Shown here: piece after piece, positions 1 through 10,195 of the stretch
Layout of the letters: the number at the start of each line of letters is the position of its first letter
Position numbering within the stretch: the first letter of the stretch is position 1
Assembly: GCF_030656115.1 (NCBI RefSeq)
Contig: NZ_JAUSOO010000144.1
Location: 1 to 54,964, forward strand
Source: Hydrogenophaga sp.
GTDB lineage: Bacteria; Pseudomonadota; Gammaproteobacteria; Burkholderiales; Burkholderiaceae_C
Length of the DNA: 54,964 bases
Direction of reading: 5' to 3'
Notes under the pieces: model-generated
Databases searched by the model: none
What the model was told of the DNA's origin: nothing
The model's input: the letters and a program-made list of their open reading frames with translations, nothing else
Made by a program: the position numbers and the translations under genes

Positions 1-267
1 TGGCTCCCAGCGCCCGGTGTGGCTGCGGAATGCGGCTGAGTAGGAGTTGCGCGCGAGTTCGGTGAGGCGTGCGATGGTGTCGACGTGTTCGTCGTTGTCG
101 TCACTGGCGCCACTGTGCATCTGGATCAGCAGGTGCTTGCCGTAGGGCTTGACGCGAGCGCGCTGGTGACCGGTGAGCGCAACGAACCCGCAACGGTTGC
201 CAATTGTCGACCCATGGAAGCTTGCCGTGGTCTTGTGGTCGCGCAGTGAGCTAATTCCATTTCCATA
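1..267 (-). CDS. unrecognised protein fragment, cut by the window edge
   Basis: One minus-strand frame is open from the left edge to a stop near 267. Its codons end mostly in G or C, as in the neighbouring genes, so about 80 residues were probably coding. I do not recognise the family. The readable stretch includes the words KPYGKHLLIQMHSG and VDTIARLTELARNSY. No convincing start codon or ribosome site lies between the upstream in-frame TGA and the well-coded part, so this is either the 5' part of a gene with an unusual start or a decayed remnant. It reads away from dctD, off the left edge of the window. Confidence 0.3.
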
Positions 268-646
268 TCAACCGTGCACTTTGTCGGCTTCGCTTGCCGT
301 ACGTTTGTACTGTCTGCGCTTCGCATTCGCGTTCACGATGGATCTGGAAACGGAATAAGCACTGCTCACTCATCCGTTCACCATCGTCATTGATGCCACC
401 CGCCATGCCGGTCTTCTGTTTGCAACAGCCGCATTCCACAAAGATTCCGCAAGCGAATTCGCATGCCATCGAAACAAAAAATGCCTGGCCAACGCTCAGC
501 CTCTCACTTGCTGATCAGCCTAAAAATGGCACGCTCGACCTGCGCATCAGCAACATTTCCCCACCGGCGAGGAGGCGCTGGTTGTCGTCTCGCCTACGGG
601 GAGCGCGGGCTGGTGACCCAGGTGCTTGCGAGCGCTTGTCCGGACA
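268..646. other. 379-bp stretch without a recognisable gene
   Basis: This stretch lies between the left-edge fragment and the end of dctD. Short open frames exist on both strands, but none has a ribosome site, a family signature or the GC3 pattern of the neighbouring genes. Base composition is more even than in the flanking genes, which would suit decayed or acquired DNA. I see no clear terminator hairpin after dctD. Confidence 0.5.
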
Positions 647-2011
647 TCAACTTCCGAGTTCGTCTGTTGTGATGTTCAACTTTCGCAGCTTGTCATGGAG
701 CGTTTGGCGTGCAACGCCCAGTGCCGCGGCCGTTGCGCTCTGATCGCCCCGGTGTCGCCGCAGCTCCTCCACGATCACGGCGCGTTCGAAGCTCTGAACC
801 TGCTGTGGGAGGCCCTGTGGCAGGTCCGACATCACCTGACCGGCCCCACGCGTCTGGGTCAGACGATCACCCAGCAGTCCCAGCGTAAAGCGATCCGCCA
901 CATTGCGCAGTTCTCGCACGTTGCCGGGCCAGGCGTAGGCCATCAGCTCGGCCAATTGGAGACTGCTCAAAGTCGGCGCTGCACGCCCGAAGCGGCTTGC
1001 CGCGAGCAAGGTGAAGTGTTCGAACAACAACGGGATGTCTTCCAGGCGTTCGCGCAAGGGTGGCAACTCGACGAAAGCCACACCGATGCGGTAGTACAGG
1101 TCGGCCCTGAACTGCTTCTGGTCGCTAAGCGTCTTGAGGTCGTCCTTGCTGGCCGCGACCAGCCGGCAGTCAAATGGGATCGACTTGTTCGACCCGACGC
1201 GCTCGATGGAGCGCTCCTGTAGCGCGCGCAGCAGCTTGATCTGTACGGCCATGGGCATGCTCTCGATCTCGTCGAGGAAGAGGGTGCCACCGTGCGCATA
1301 TTCGAACTTGCCTACGCGTGGGCGGTTGGCGCTGGTGAATGCGCCAGCCTCGTGACCGAACAATTCGCTCTCGGCCAGGGCTTCGGGGAGCCCGCCGCAG
1401 TTCAGCGCCACAAAGTGGTGCCGCCGGCGCTCACTGTGATCGTGCAGGCAACGCGCCACGAGTTCCTTGCCGGTGCCGGTTTCGCCATAGATCAGCACGT
1501 CGGCTGATGTTTCCGCCAGGTTCATCACGGTGCGGCGCACCTGCTGCATTTGCGCCGAGCGACCGATCAGCACGGCCTGGATGCCGTGCCAGTTCTCGAG
1601 AGCATCCCGCAGCGCGCGCACCTGCAAGGACAGTTGCCGTCGCTCAACCGCATGCCGCACAACCGCCAGCAGCCGTTCGGTCGTGAAGGGCTTCTCGATG
1701 AAATCGTACGCGCCTTCGCGCATGGCCTGCACCGCCATGGCGATGTGGCCATGGCCCGTCACCAAAACCACGGGCAACTCCGCATCGATGGTGCGGATCT
1801 GCGGCAGCCAGTCGGTGCCGCAAAGCCCAGGCAACTTGACGTCGCACACGACGATGAGCGGAGCGCCGAAACTGATGTGCGCCCGGGCTCGCTCGACACT
1901 GGCGAAGTCATCCACCTCGAAGCCGGCCAGGCTCAGCGCCTGGACGGTGCTGATGCGCACGTCCTCGTCGTCTTCGACCAGCAGCACGCGGATGGGAGTT
2001 GATGCACTCAC
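647..2011 (-). CDS. dctD: sigma-54-dependent response regulator, DctD type
   Basis: 454 residues in the standard NtrC-family layout. The receiver domain (1-120) has an acidic pocket at 13-15, phospho-acceptor Asp57, Thr85 and Lys107. The AAA+ domain has Walker A GETGTGKE at 176-183 and Walker B GGTLFLDE at 241-248. A Fis-type helix-turn-helix lies at the C-terminus. The ELDEIESMP-like context after Walker B is typical of DctD. The sigma-54 contact loop reads GAFTSA (223-228) instead of the usual GAFTGA. The start is GTG at 2011, overlapping the dctB stop by 4 bp, so the pair is translationally coupled. Phosphorylated DctD would activate sigma-54 transcription of a dicarboxylate carrier; the matching target is upstream of dctP at 23.1 kb. 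The family call is firm; the target is inferred. Confidence 0.9.
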   Translation of the reverse strand: MSASTPIRVLLVEDDEDVRISTVQALSLAGFEVDDFASVERARAHISFGAPLIVVCDVKLPGLCGTDWLPQIRTIDAELPVVLVTGHGHIAMAVQAMREGAYDFIEKPFTTERLLAVVRHAVERRQLSLQVRALRDALENWHGIQAVLIGRSAQMQQVRRTVMNLAETSADVLIYGETGTGKELVARCLHDHSERRRHHFVALNCGGLPEALAESELFGHEAGAFTSANRPRVGKFEYAHGGTLFLDEIESMPMAVQIKLLRALQERSIERVGSNKSIPFDCRLVAASKDDLKTLSDQKQFRADLYYRIGVAFVELPPLRERLEDIPLLFEHFTLLAASRFGRAAPTLSSLQLAELMAYAWPGNVRELRNVADRFTLGLLGDRLTQTRGAGQVMSDLPQGLPQQVQSFERAVIVEELRRHRGDQSATAAALGVARQTLHDKLRKLNITTDELGS

Positions 2012-3834
2012 TGTGGGTTGACCCTATCGGAAATCGGTTGTTCGGCGCCAAGCGGCAGGTCGATGGTGAAGATGGCACCACCCTCGTCGCGATTGGCGGC
2101 ACGCAGTGCCCCCCCGGCGCCGCGCACCAGTTGCTCGGAAATGACCAGTCCCAACCCGAGCCCCGCGCCGGCCGGCTTGCTCGTGACGAAGGGTTCGAAG
2201 AGGCGCCCGAGGATGTCAGGACGGATGCCGTGGCCCGTGTCGGCCACGCTCAGGATCAATCGGCCGCCTTGTGCTCGGGCCTGCACCCGCAACTCGCGTT
2301 GCGCAGCCTCCCTCATGGCGTCGACGGCGTTGCGCATCAGGTTGACGAGCACACCGCTCAGCGCAGCCTCGTCGGTGACCAGGCTCAGCCCGGTCGGCTG
2401 CACGTCGACCACGAGCCTGATGCCGCGCTCCTGCAGTTCGCTTTCGAGCAGGGCTTGCGCATCGGCGATGCTGCGGGCCACGGTTACATGGGCCAAGGCC
2501 GTGTCGCTCTTGTGCGCAAAGGTCTTCAGCTGCTTGGTCAGCCGCGCCAGGCGGTCCACCATGCCGGTGATGCGCCGCAGGTTGCCGCGCACATCGTCAG
2601 ACCGCCCCTTCTCGAGCAGGATGGCGGCACTGTCCGACAAGGTGCGCAATGCCGTGAGGGGCTGGTTCAATTCGTGCACGATGCCGGCGGACATCTGTCC
2701 CATCGCCGCCAACTTCTCCGCATGCACCAGTTCGCCCTGGGCCGCACGAAGTTGCGCCGTGCGCGCGATCACCATCGATTCGAGGCTGTCATGCGCCGCC
2801 TGCAGCGCCGCCTGGCTGGCCAGCTTGTGGCGCACGGCGCGCCGTCGCTGCCACAGCGTCACCGCGACCAGCAACAGCACCGACATGGCCAGGCTGGCGG
2901 TGATGGCGGCATAACGGGCCGCCACGCGCACCGGTTCCAGTTCGTCCAGTACCACCAGTTGCCACGGGCTGTGCTGCAGCGCACGCGTCGAGGCCAGGTG
3001 ATCCCGCCCGCCCAGCGCCACCAGCTTCACGCCGTCGGCCAGTGTGTTCAGCTCCCTCCAGTCCGCTGGCTGCAGCGTCGCCTGTCCGTAGGGGCGGGCA
3101 AGCCGTACCTCTGCGTGTTGCCTGGCATCCAATGGCGCCAGCGGCCGGTACTTCAGGTCGTCGAGCGTGGACAGAATGACGACACCGCGTTCGTCGATCA
3201 GCAACACGTTGCCAGGCAGGCTTCGCCAAGCCCGTTCGGCCTCACCGATGTTGACCTTGACCGTCATCACACCGCGCAAGCGCTCGTCACGCCGCAGTGC
3301 GTACGACAAGTAATAGCCAGGCTTCCCGCTGGTGATGCCCACCCCGTAGAAACGTCCGCGACCCTGCGTGACGGCGTCGCGCATATAGGGCCGAAAGGAA
3401 TAGTCCTGGCCGTACGATGTCCCCGGCTGGTCCCAGTCGGATGCGGCGACGGAGGTGCCGCCCGCTTCCAACACGTAAAGCATCTCGGCGCCGACGCTGG
3501 CGGCGACCTCCTTCAGGTAGCGGTTGACGCCGTCCCGCAAGTCGGGATCGGCGGGCGCGTCGAGCAGGGCCGGCACCACGGGCGTCATCTCCAGCAGTGC
3601 AGGCAGATACTCGAAGCGCGCCAGGTGCGCGTCCAGGCCGGCGACCACCAAGTCGAGTCGGTGCTGAGCGGCGTCACGCAGGCGCGACAGAACCGTCTGA
3701 AAGGCCGCCTCGTGGCCCATGTAGGCCGCAGCCCCCACCAGTGCCAAAGCCGCGCACCAGCGCATCCGGAAGTGCCTGCGGCGAGCGCTGGGCGCGGCCT
3801 TCGCGGCGAGGCCGTCTGGCGAGGTCTTCGTCAT
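2008..3834 (-). CDS. dctB: C4-dicarboxylate sensor histidine kinase, DctB type
   Basis: 608 residues from the ATG at 3834; an upstream in-frame ATG at 3966 would run into cydB and was not used. A membrane segment lies at about 26-44, a periplasmic sensor region of about 260 residues follows (DctB proteins carry a double PAS/Cache fold here), and a second membrane segment lies at about 307-328. A short coiled linker leads to the kinase core. The H-box is GIVHELNQPL with His387. The N-box, the G1 box (VADTGHGI) and a GLGLGL ATP-lid motif are all present. It would phosphorylate DctD in response to external succinate, fumarate or malate. The gene follows cydB by about 40 bp and overlaps dctD. Confidence 0.9.
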   Translation of the reverse strand: MTKTSPDGLAAKAAPSARRRHFRMRWCAALALVGAAAYMGHEAAFQTVLSRLRDAAQHRLDLVVAGLDAHLARFEYLPALLEMTPVVPALLDAPADPDLRDGVNRYLKEVAASVGAEMLYVLEAGGTSVAASDWDQPGTSYGQDYSFRPYMRDAVTQGRGRFYGVGITSGKPGYYLSYALRRDERLRGVMTVKVNIGEAERAWRSLPGNVLLIDERGVVILSTLDDLKYRPLAPLDARQHAEVRLARPYGQATLQPADWRELNTLADGVKLVALGGRDHLASTRALQHSPWQLVVLDELEPVRVAARYAAITASLAMSVLLLVAVTLWQRRRAVRHKLASQAALQAAHDSLESMVIARTAQLRAAQGELVHAEKLAAMGQMSAGIVHELNQPLTALRTLSDSAAILLEKGRSDDVRGNLRRITGMVDRLARLTKQLKTFAHKSDTALAHVTVARSIADAQALLESELQERGIRLVVDVQPTGLSLVTDEAALSGVLVNLMRNAVDAMREAAQRELRVQARAQGGRLILSVADTGHGIRPDILGRLFEPFVTSKPAGAGLGLGLVISEQLVRGAGGALRAANRDEGGAIFTIDLPLGAEQPISDRVNPQ

Positions 3835-3874
3835 GCGCCGAGTATCGTACAAGTCCGCAGCGGCGAGCAGATGA

Positions 3875-4879
3875 TCACGCGTACTTGAGTTCACCCGTCT
3901 TGCCTCGAAACACGCGGTACGAAAACACGGTGTAGCCGGCGATGGCGGGCACCGAAATGCACACACCGACGAGGATGACCTTCAGCGCTTCGGGGCTGCT
4001 TGCGGCGTCCCAGATCGTCAGTTGGTCGAGCACCACGTAGGGGTACAGGCTGTAGGCCAGGCCCAGGAAACCGAGCACGAAGACCAGCACCAGCAACACG
4101 AAAGGCAGCCAGCACAGCGGGCCGCGCACCTGGCGTGTGCGCAGCAGGGCTCGCACGGCCAGCAGACACCCGGCCGTCATCAGCGGAATGGCCATCAGCG
4201 CGATCAGCTCGGGCAGCGCGAACCAGCGCTCGCGCACCGTCGGGCTGACCCAGGGCGTGGCCATGGAAATCAGCACCAGCCCGCCCACCATCGGCGCCCA
4301 GGCGATACGCGCCCAGGCCACCGCGCGTTCCTGCAGCTCGCCCTCGGTCTTCATGATCAACCAGGCCGCGCCCATCAGCACGTAGGCCATGGGCAACGCG
4401 ACCGCGATCGCGGCGGCGAACAGCGGGTAGTTCCAGCCGACGCCGAAGCCGCTGACATAACGCCCGAGCATCCAGCCCTGCGCCACCGAGGCCAGCAAGG
4501 AGCCGGCAAAGAAGAGCCGGTCCCAGGTGAGCTTGTGCGTGTCGCGGGCCTTGACGCGGAAGTCGAAGGCCACGCCGCGCAGCGTGAGGCCGACCAGCAT
4601 CAGCGCCACCGGCAGGTAGAGTTCGCCCAGCACCAAGCCGTGTGCCTTCGGGAAGGCCACCAGCAGGATGCCGACGCCCAACACGAGCCAGGTCTCGTTG
4701 GCGTCCCAGAACGGGCCGATGGAGGCGAGCATCACGTCCTTGTCGGTGTCGCTGGCGCGGTGCATCAGCATGCCCACGCCCAGGTCGTAGCCGTCGCTGA
4801 CCACGTAGACCAGCATGGACAGGCCCATCAGCGCCATGAAGATCACCGGCAGCGCCTGGTCGAAATCCATGGGCGTCAT
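3875..4879 (-). CDS. cydB: cytochrome bd-type quinol oxidase subunit II
   Basis: 334 residues with about eight to nine hydrophobic segments. The DANETWLVL word near residue 60 and the SDGYDLGVGML start are hallmarks of CydB/CioB. The chosen ATG (4879) overlaps the cydA stop as ATGA; the open frame extends further upstream but that part is the shadow of cydA. The subunit pairs with CydA in the inner membrane to oxidise quinol and reduce oxygen without proton pumping. The length and the partner's short Q-loop place the pair with the cyanide-insensitive (CIO) branch, so cioB would be an equally good name. No cydX-like small gene is visible directly downstream; dctB begins after about 40 bp. Confidence 0.93.
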   Translation of the reverse strand: MTPMDFDQALPVIFMALMGLSMLVYVVSDGYDLGVGMLMHRASDTDKDVMLASIGPFWDANETWLVLGVGILLVAFPKAHGLVLGELYLPVALMLVGLTLRGVAFDFRVKARDTHKLTWDRLFFAGSLLASVAQGWMLGRYVSGFGVGWNYPLFAAAIAVALPMAYVLMGAAWLIMKTEGELQERAVAWARIAWAPMVGGLVLISMATPWVSPTVRERWFALPELIALMAIPLMTAGCLLAVRALLRTRQVRGPLCWLPFVLLVLVFVLGFLGLAYSLYPYVVLDQLTIWDAASSPEALKVILVGVCISVPAIAGYTVFSYRVFRGKTGELKYA

Positions 4880-6255
4880 GGCCTCGCCCCTTGCAACAGT
4901 GAGGGCGAGCCGGCGTCCACCGGCCGTGGCGTTTCCGGCTTCTCGGCCATGTACTTCAGCACCGCGATGTAGGCGACGATCAGCGCCAGGTACAGCGTCA
5001 CGTAAAGCGCCAGCGTCAGCCCGACCATCGGCGCCGGCACCTGCGCCACCACGTCGGCGGTGCGCACCAGGCCCTGCACGATGAAGGGCTGGCGGCCGAT
5101 CTCGGTGACGTACCAGCCGGCGACCGTGGCCACCCAGCCGGAAAAAGTCATGCCGGCGAACAGCCACAGCAGCTTGCGCGGCAACTGCGCCGGCTGCCAG
5201 CGCTTGCGCCGCAGCAGCCACCAGCCCAGCCAGCTGGTGGCCAGCATCAGCAGGCCCATGCCGATCATGATGCGAAAGGCGAAGAACACCGGCAGCGGTG
5301 GCGGGTGCGCGTTGATGAAGTCGTTCATGCCCTGGACCTCACCGTCGAGCTGGTGCGTCAGGATCAGGCTCGCCAGCTTGGGCACCTTGAGCTCGAAGTG
5401 GTTCATGCGCCGCTCGGCGTCGGGCAGCGCAAACAGCAGCAGCGGTGCGCCGCGCTCGGTCTCCCACACGCCTTCCATCGCGGCGATCTTGGCCGGCTGG
5501 TGCTTCAGCGTGTTCAGCCCGTGCAGGTCGCCGACGAAGATCTGCAGCGGCACCAGCAGCGCCGCCATCGTCAGGCCGACGCGCATCACCCGCGGCGCTG
5601 AGCGTTGGGCCACGCCTTTGAGCACCTGCCAGGCCGACAGCCCTGCCAGCAGGAAGGCGCAGGTCAACGCCGAGGCCAGCAGCATGTGCGTGAGCCGGTA
5701 GGGGAAGGAGGGGTTGAAGATCACCTCCAACCAGCTGCTGACGTGGTAGACGCCGCCCCGGACCTCGTGGCCGGCAGGCGTCTGCATCCAGGAGTTCAAC
5801 GCCAGGATCCAGAACGCCGACAAGGTGGTGCCCAAGGCAACGAAGAAGGTGGCCATCAGGTGCACCCGCTCGCTGACCCTGCCGTGGCCGAAGAGCATGA
5901 CCCCCAGGAAGCCGGCTTCCAGGAAAAAGGCCGTCAGCACCTCATAGGCCAGCAGCGGGCCGGCGATGTTGCCGACCTGCTCCATGAAGCCGGGCCAGTT
6001 GGTGCCGAACTGGAAGCTCATGGTGACGCCGCTGACCACGCCCAGCGCGAAGCTCAGCGCGAACACCTTGGTCCAGAAGCGGTAGGCGTCGAGCCAGCCC
6101 TGCGCATGGGCCCTGTCGCCGCTGCGCTGCGTCCTCAGCCAGCGCCAGCGGAAGAACAGCAACACCCAGCCCAACGCGATCGTGATCGTGGGGAACAGGA
6201 TGTGGAAGGTGATGTTGGCCGCAAACTGCATGCGGGCCAGGATCAGTGCGTCCAT
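4876..6255 (-). CDS. cydA: cytochrome bd-type quinol oxidase subunit I, short-Q-loop (CIO-like)
   Basis: 459 residues, from MDALILARMQFAANITFH; the ATG at 6255 matches the conserved family start, and the longer open frame upstream lacks family similarity. His18 corresponds to the first haem ligand. The GWYVTEIGRQPF motif near the end is diagnostic for bd oxidase subunit I. The protein is shorter than the E. coli enzyme (about 520 residues) because the Q-loop is short, as in CioA of Pseudomonas. It accepts electrons from quinol and gives a respiratory branch with low proton yield. Its position after phaCAB and ndh suggests disposal of excess NADH during PHB accumulation, which is inferred. Confidence 0.93.
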   Translation of the reverse strand: MDALILARMQFAANITFHILFPTITIALGWVLLFFRWRWLRTQRSGDRAHAQGWLDAYRFWTKVFALSFALGVVSGVTMSFQFGTNWPGFMEQVGNIAGPLLAYEVLTAFFLEAGFLGVMLFGHGRVSERVHLMATFFVALGTTLSAFWILALNSWMQTPAGHEVRGGVYHVSSWLEVIFNPSFPYRLTHMLLASALTCAFLLAGLSAWQVLKGVAQRSAPRVMRVGLTMAALLVPLQIFVGDLHGLNTLKHQPAKIAAMEGVWETERGAPLLLFALPDAERRMNHFELKVPKLASLILTHQLDGEVQGMNDFINAHPPPLPVFFAFRIMIGMGLLMLATSWLGWWLLRRKRWQPAQLPRKLLWLFAGMTFSGWVATVAGWYVTEIGRQPFIVQGLVRTADVVAQVPAPMVGLTLALYVTLYLALIVAYIAVLKYMAEKPETPRPVDAGSPSLLQGARP

Positions 6256-6449
6256 CGGCTTGGTTTCTCGTCCGTGTGCAAGGAATGGTTCACCCGCGGG
6301 ATCACCGCTTGCGCGGGCGTGCGGCCGGGGCCGGGGCCATCGACCTGTCTGCCTGCAGGGTCTGCGACAGGCCAATGAGCACGCCGCTGATCCGTGTGGT
6401 GTGGGTGTCAAGCATGGCCTGCGACGCACCATGCTTCATTTTCGCCCCC
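6256..6449 (-). promoter_or_regulatory. phaB-cydA spacer, with a possible cydA promoter and a 45-codon frame
   Basis: A 194-bp spacer between phaB and cydA. A TTGACA-like hexamer occurs on the minus strand near 6405, but no convincing -10 partner at the right distance was found. A 45-codon minus-strand frame (6302-6439) starts with ATG and ends TGA; its product is basic and Ala/Pro-rich at the end and is not recognised. No strong Shine-Dalgarno sequence precedes it, so I do not call it a gene. Confidence 0.3.
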
Positions 6450-7196
6450 TCATTGCATGTGCTGACCGCCGTTGATGGCAATGTTGGCGCCGGTCACGAA
6501 CGCGGCTTCTTCCGACGCCAGGTAAATGATCAGGCCCGCCACCTCCTCCGGCTTGCCCAGCCGGCCCACGGGGATGTGCGGCAGGATCTTGCTGTCCAGC
6601 ACCTCCTTCGGGATCGCGGTGACCATCTTCGTGCCGATATAGCCCGGCGAGATGGTGTTGACGGTGACGTTCTTCTTCGCCACCTCCAGCGCCAGCGCCT
6701 TGGTGAAGCCGTGCACGCCGGCCTTGGCGGCCGAGTAGTTGGTCTGGCCGAAAGCGCCCTTGCTGCCGTTGACGGACGAGACGTTGATGATGCGGCCCCA
6801 GCCGCGCTCGGCCATGCCGTCGGCCACCTGCTTGCTCATGTTGAACAGGCTGTCGAGGTTGGTGCGCAGCACCGCGTCCCAGTTGATCTTGTCCATCTTC
6901 TTGAAGGTCATGTCGCGCGTGATGCCCGCGTTGTTGACCAGCACGTCGACGGCGCCCAGCCTGGACTGCACCTCGGCCACCGCCTTGGCACAGGAATCGA
7001 AGTCGGCCACGTCGCAAGGCACGGCCAGGATCTCGTAACCCCTGGACTTCATCTGCGCCAGCCAATCGCCATGCGACTTGTTGCCGGGCGAATACGTCAC
7101 CGCCACCTTGTAGCCGGCATCGACCATCTTGGTCGAGATGGTCTCGCCCAGGCCACCCATGCCACCGGTGACCAGTACCACGCGTTGTTGACTCAT
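6450..7196 (-). CDS. phaB: NADPH-dependent acetoacetyl-CoA reductase
   Basis: Short-chain dehydrogenase/reductase of about 248 residues. The Rossmann motif TGGMGGLGE is at 10-18, NNAG at 88-91, and the catalytic Ser near 140 precedes Tyr154 and Lys158 (NYSAAKAG). The motif PGYIGTKM and the overall sequence are those of PhaB, which reduces acetoacetyl-CoA to (R)-3-hydroxybutyryl-CoA for PHB synthesis. The start at 7196 (MSQQR) is preceded by AAGGAG at good spacing, and is preferred over an ATG 24 bp upstream. It is the third gene of phaCAB; a palindromic repeat lies between phaA and phaB. Confidence 0.95.
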   Translation of the reverse strand: MSQQRVVLVTGGMGGLGETISTKMVDAGYKVAVTYSPGNKSHGDWLAQMKSRGYEILAVPCDVADFDSCAKAVAEVQSRLGAVDVLVNNAGITRDMTFKKMDKINWDAVLRTNLDSLFNMSKQVADGMAERGWGRIINVSSVNGSKGAFGQTNYSAAKAGVHGFTKALALEVAKKNVTVNTISPGYIGTKMVTAIPKEVLDSKILPHIPVGRLGKPEEVAGLIIYLASEEAAFVTGANIAINGGQHMQ

Positions 7197-7244
7197 TTGA
7201 TTGCTCCTTGTTGAATCCATGTCAGATATTTCTCAATCCCTTCG

Positions 7245-7324
7245 AGCGAACACCGCGGAACCGGCTTTGCCGGGCCGCTGGTGTTGCCCCCTTGAGGGGG
7301 AGGCGCCGAAGGCGCTTCGGGGGG
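7245..7324. repeat. GC-rich multi-hairpin repeat between phaA and phaB
   Basis: Within about 80 bp there are three short palindromes: CCGGC/GCCGG, CCCCC-TTGA-GGGGG (near 7291-7304) and GCGCC-GAA-GGCGC. Similar arrangements occur at 28340-28425 and, inside a gene, in radA. This looks like a dispersed intergenic palindrome family. In the phaA-phaB spacer it could stabilise or attenuate the transcript. Confidence 0.6.
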
Positions 7325-8503
<1,179 letters not shown>

Positions 8504-8547
8504 GGGACTCTCCTTGGGGGTTGAAAGGTGGTGTTGGCGGCTCATGC

Positions 8548-10182
8548 TCACGCCGCCGGGGTCTGGACATAGCGCCCGGGGGCGGGCTCGATAACGGGAA
8601 ACGCGGCATGGCCCGGCTTGCGCGGCGCTGCGACCAGCGTGCCGGCATGACCCTGCAGCCAGTCGCTCCACGCCGGCCACCAGCTGCCCTCGACGCGTTG
8701 CGCAGCGTCCAGCCAGGCCGAGGCATCCGCCGCGAGCGGCCCGGTCCAGTGATGGCGCTTGCGCTTGGCCGGTGGGTTGATCACGCCTGCGATGTGGCCG
8801 CTGGCGCCCAGCACGAAGCGGCTGTCGCCACGGAGTAGCCCGGTGCTGGCGTAGGCGCTGTGCCAGGGCACGATGTGGTCCTCGCGCGAGGCGTAGACAA
8901 AGGCGGGTGCATCGATGCGCGACAGGTCCACCGGTACGCCGCACTGCTGCGTACCGCCCGGCTCGCGCAACCGGTTTTCCAGATAGGTCTGGCGCAGGTA
9001 CCAGCAATACATCGGCCCCGGCAGGTTGGTGTCGTCGCCGTTCCAGTGCAGCAGGTCGAAGGCCGGGGGTGCCTGGCCCTTCAGGTAGCTGTTGACCACA
9101 TAGGGCCAGATCAGGTCGTTGGCGCGCAAGGCGGCGAAGACCTGGGCCAGTTCGCGCCCTCGCAACAGGCCGCCCTGGCCGATGCTGGCCTCGCGCGCGG
9201 CGACCATCTGTGGGTCCACCATCAGGCCCAGTTCGCCGGTGTCCGAGAAATCGAGCAGCGTGGTCAGCAGGGTGAGGCTGGCCGCCGGGGACTCGCCACG
9301 CGCTGCCGCCACCGCCAGTGCGCTGGCCAGCAAGGTGCCGCCGATGCAGAAGCCCAGGGTATTGATCTGCTGGCTGCGGCCGATGCGCTGCGTGACCGAC
9401 ACGGCCTGCAACACGCCCTGTTCGACGTAGTCGTCCCAGCCCAGGTGACCCTGCGCCGCCGTGACATTGCGCCAGGACACCAGGAAGACGCTGTGCCCCT
9501 GGGCCACGGCGTAGGCCACCAGGGAGTTGTCGGGCTGCAGGTCGAGGATGTAGTACTTGTTGATGCACGGCGGAACGATCAGCAAGGGGCGCTGGTGCAC
9601 CTTGGTGGTGGTGGGCGCGTACTGGATCAGCTGCATCAGTTCGTTCTCGAACACCACGCTGCCCGGCGTGGTGGCCAGGTTGCGACCCACTTCGAAGGCC
9701 TGGTCGTCGGACATCGAGATCCGCCCTTTGGCCACGTCGGCCAGGAACAGGCGGGCGCCTTCCAGCAGGCTGGCGCCGCCGCTGTCCAGCACGGCCTGCA
9801 TCGCCTCGGGGTTGGTCGCCAGGCAGTTGGCCGGGCTCATCGCGTCGACCAGCTGGCGCAGCATGAAAGCGCACTGCCCCTTGCTGCGTGCGTCCAGCGG
9901 CGCCTTGTCCACGGACTGCTGCATCAGCGCGGCGAACCGCAGGTAGGTCTGGCTCAGCGACGCGAATCGCGGGTCCTGTTGCCAGGCCTCGGCGCCAAAG
10001 CGGCGATCGGCCGCGGCAGCGTCAGTGGGCGCCAGGGCCGCAGCCCAGAACGCGTTGACCTGCGCCAGGCCTTGTTGCCACGCCTGAACGGTGGCGTCGG
10101 CCAGCGGCCAAGGGGCGGTCGACGTGCGCATCAGCTCGTCCAGCCAGCGGGTGGGGTCGGGGTTGGGCAGTAGGGGGTCCAT
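8548..10182 (-). CDS. phaC: class I polyhydroxyalkanoate synthase
   Basis: 544 residues with an N-terminal alpha-helical region and a C-terminal alpha/beta-hydrolase core. The lipase-box-like GFCIGG carries the nucleophile Cys279. The other triad members are Asp435 (SREDH) and His463 (ASGHIAG). The length and the phaCAB order fit class I synthases, which polymerise short-chain 3-hydroxyacyl-CoA on the granule surface. It starts 13 bp after ndh, which suggests co-transcription with the upstream maeB-ndh pair. No phaR regulator or phasin gene is seen nearby. Confidence 0.94.
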   Translation of the reverse strand: MDPLLPNPDPTRWLDELMRTSTAPWPLADATVQAWQQGLAQVNAFWAAALAPTDAAAADRRFGAEAWQQDPRFASLSQTYLRFAALMQQSVDKAPLDARSKGQCAFMLRQLVDAMSPANCLATNPEAMQAVLDSGGASLLEGARLFLADVAKGRISMSDDQAFEVGRNLATTPGSVVFENELMQLIQYAPTTTKVHQRPLLIVPPCINKYYILDLQPDNSLVAYAVAQGHSVFLVSWRNVTAAQGHLGWDDYVEQGVLQAVSVTQRIGRSQQINTLGFCIGGTLLASALAVAAARGESPAASLTLLTTLLDFSDTGELGLMVDPQMVAAREASIGQGGLLRGRELAQVFAALRANDLIWPYVVNSYLKGQAPPAFDLLHWNGDDTNLPGPMYCWYLRQTYLENRLREPGGTQQCGVPVDLSRIDAPAFVYASREDHIVPWHSAYASTGLLRGDSRFVLGASGHIAGVINPPAKRKRHHWTGPLAADASAWLDAAQRVEGSWWPAWSDWLQGHAGTLVAAPRKPGHAAFPVIEPAPGRYVQTPAA

Positions 10183-10195
10183 GGTGGAGAGCCGC

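Noticed and set aside
8504..9874. N-terminal extension of the phaA frame
   Set aside because: This part is an alternate frame of phaC; thiolase similarity begins at the ATG at 8503.
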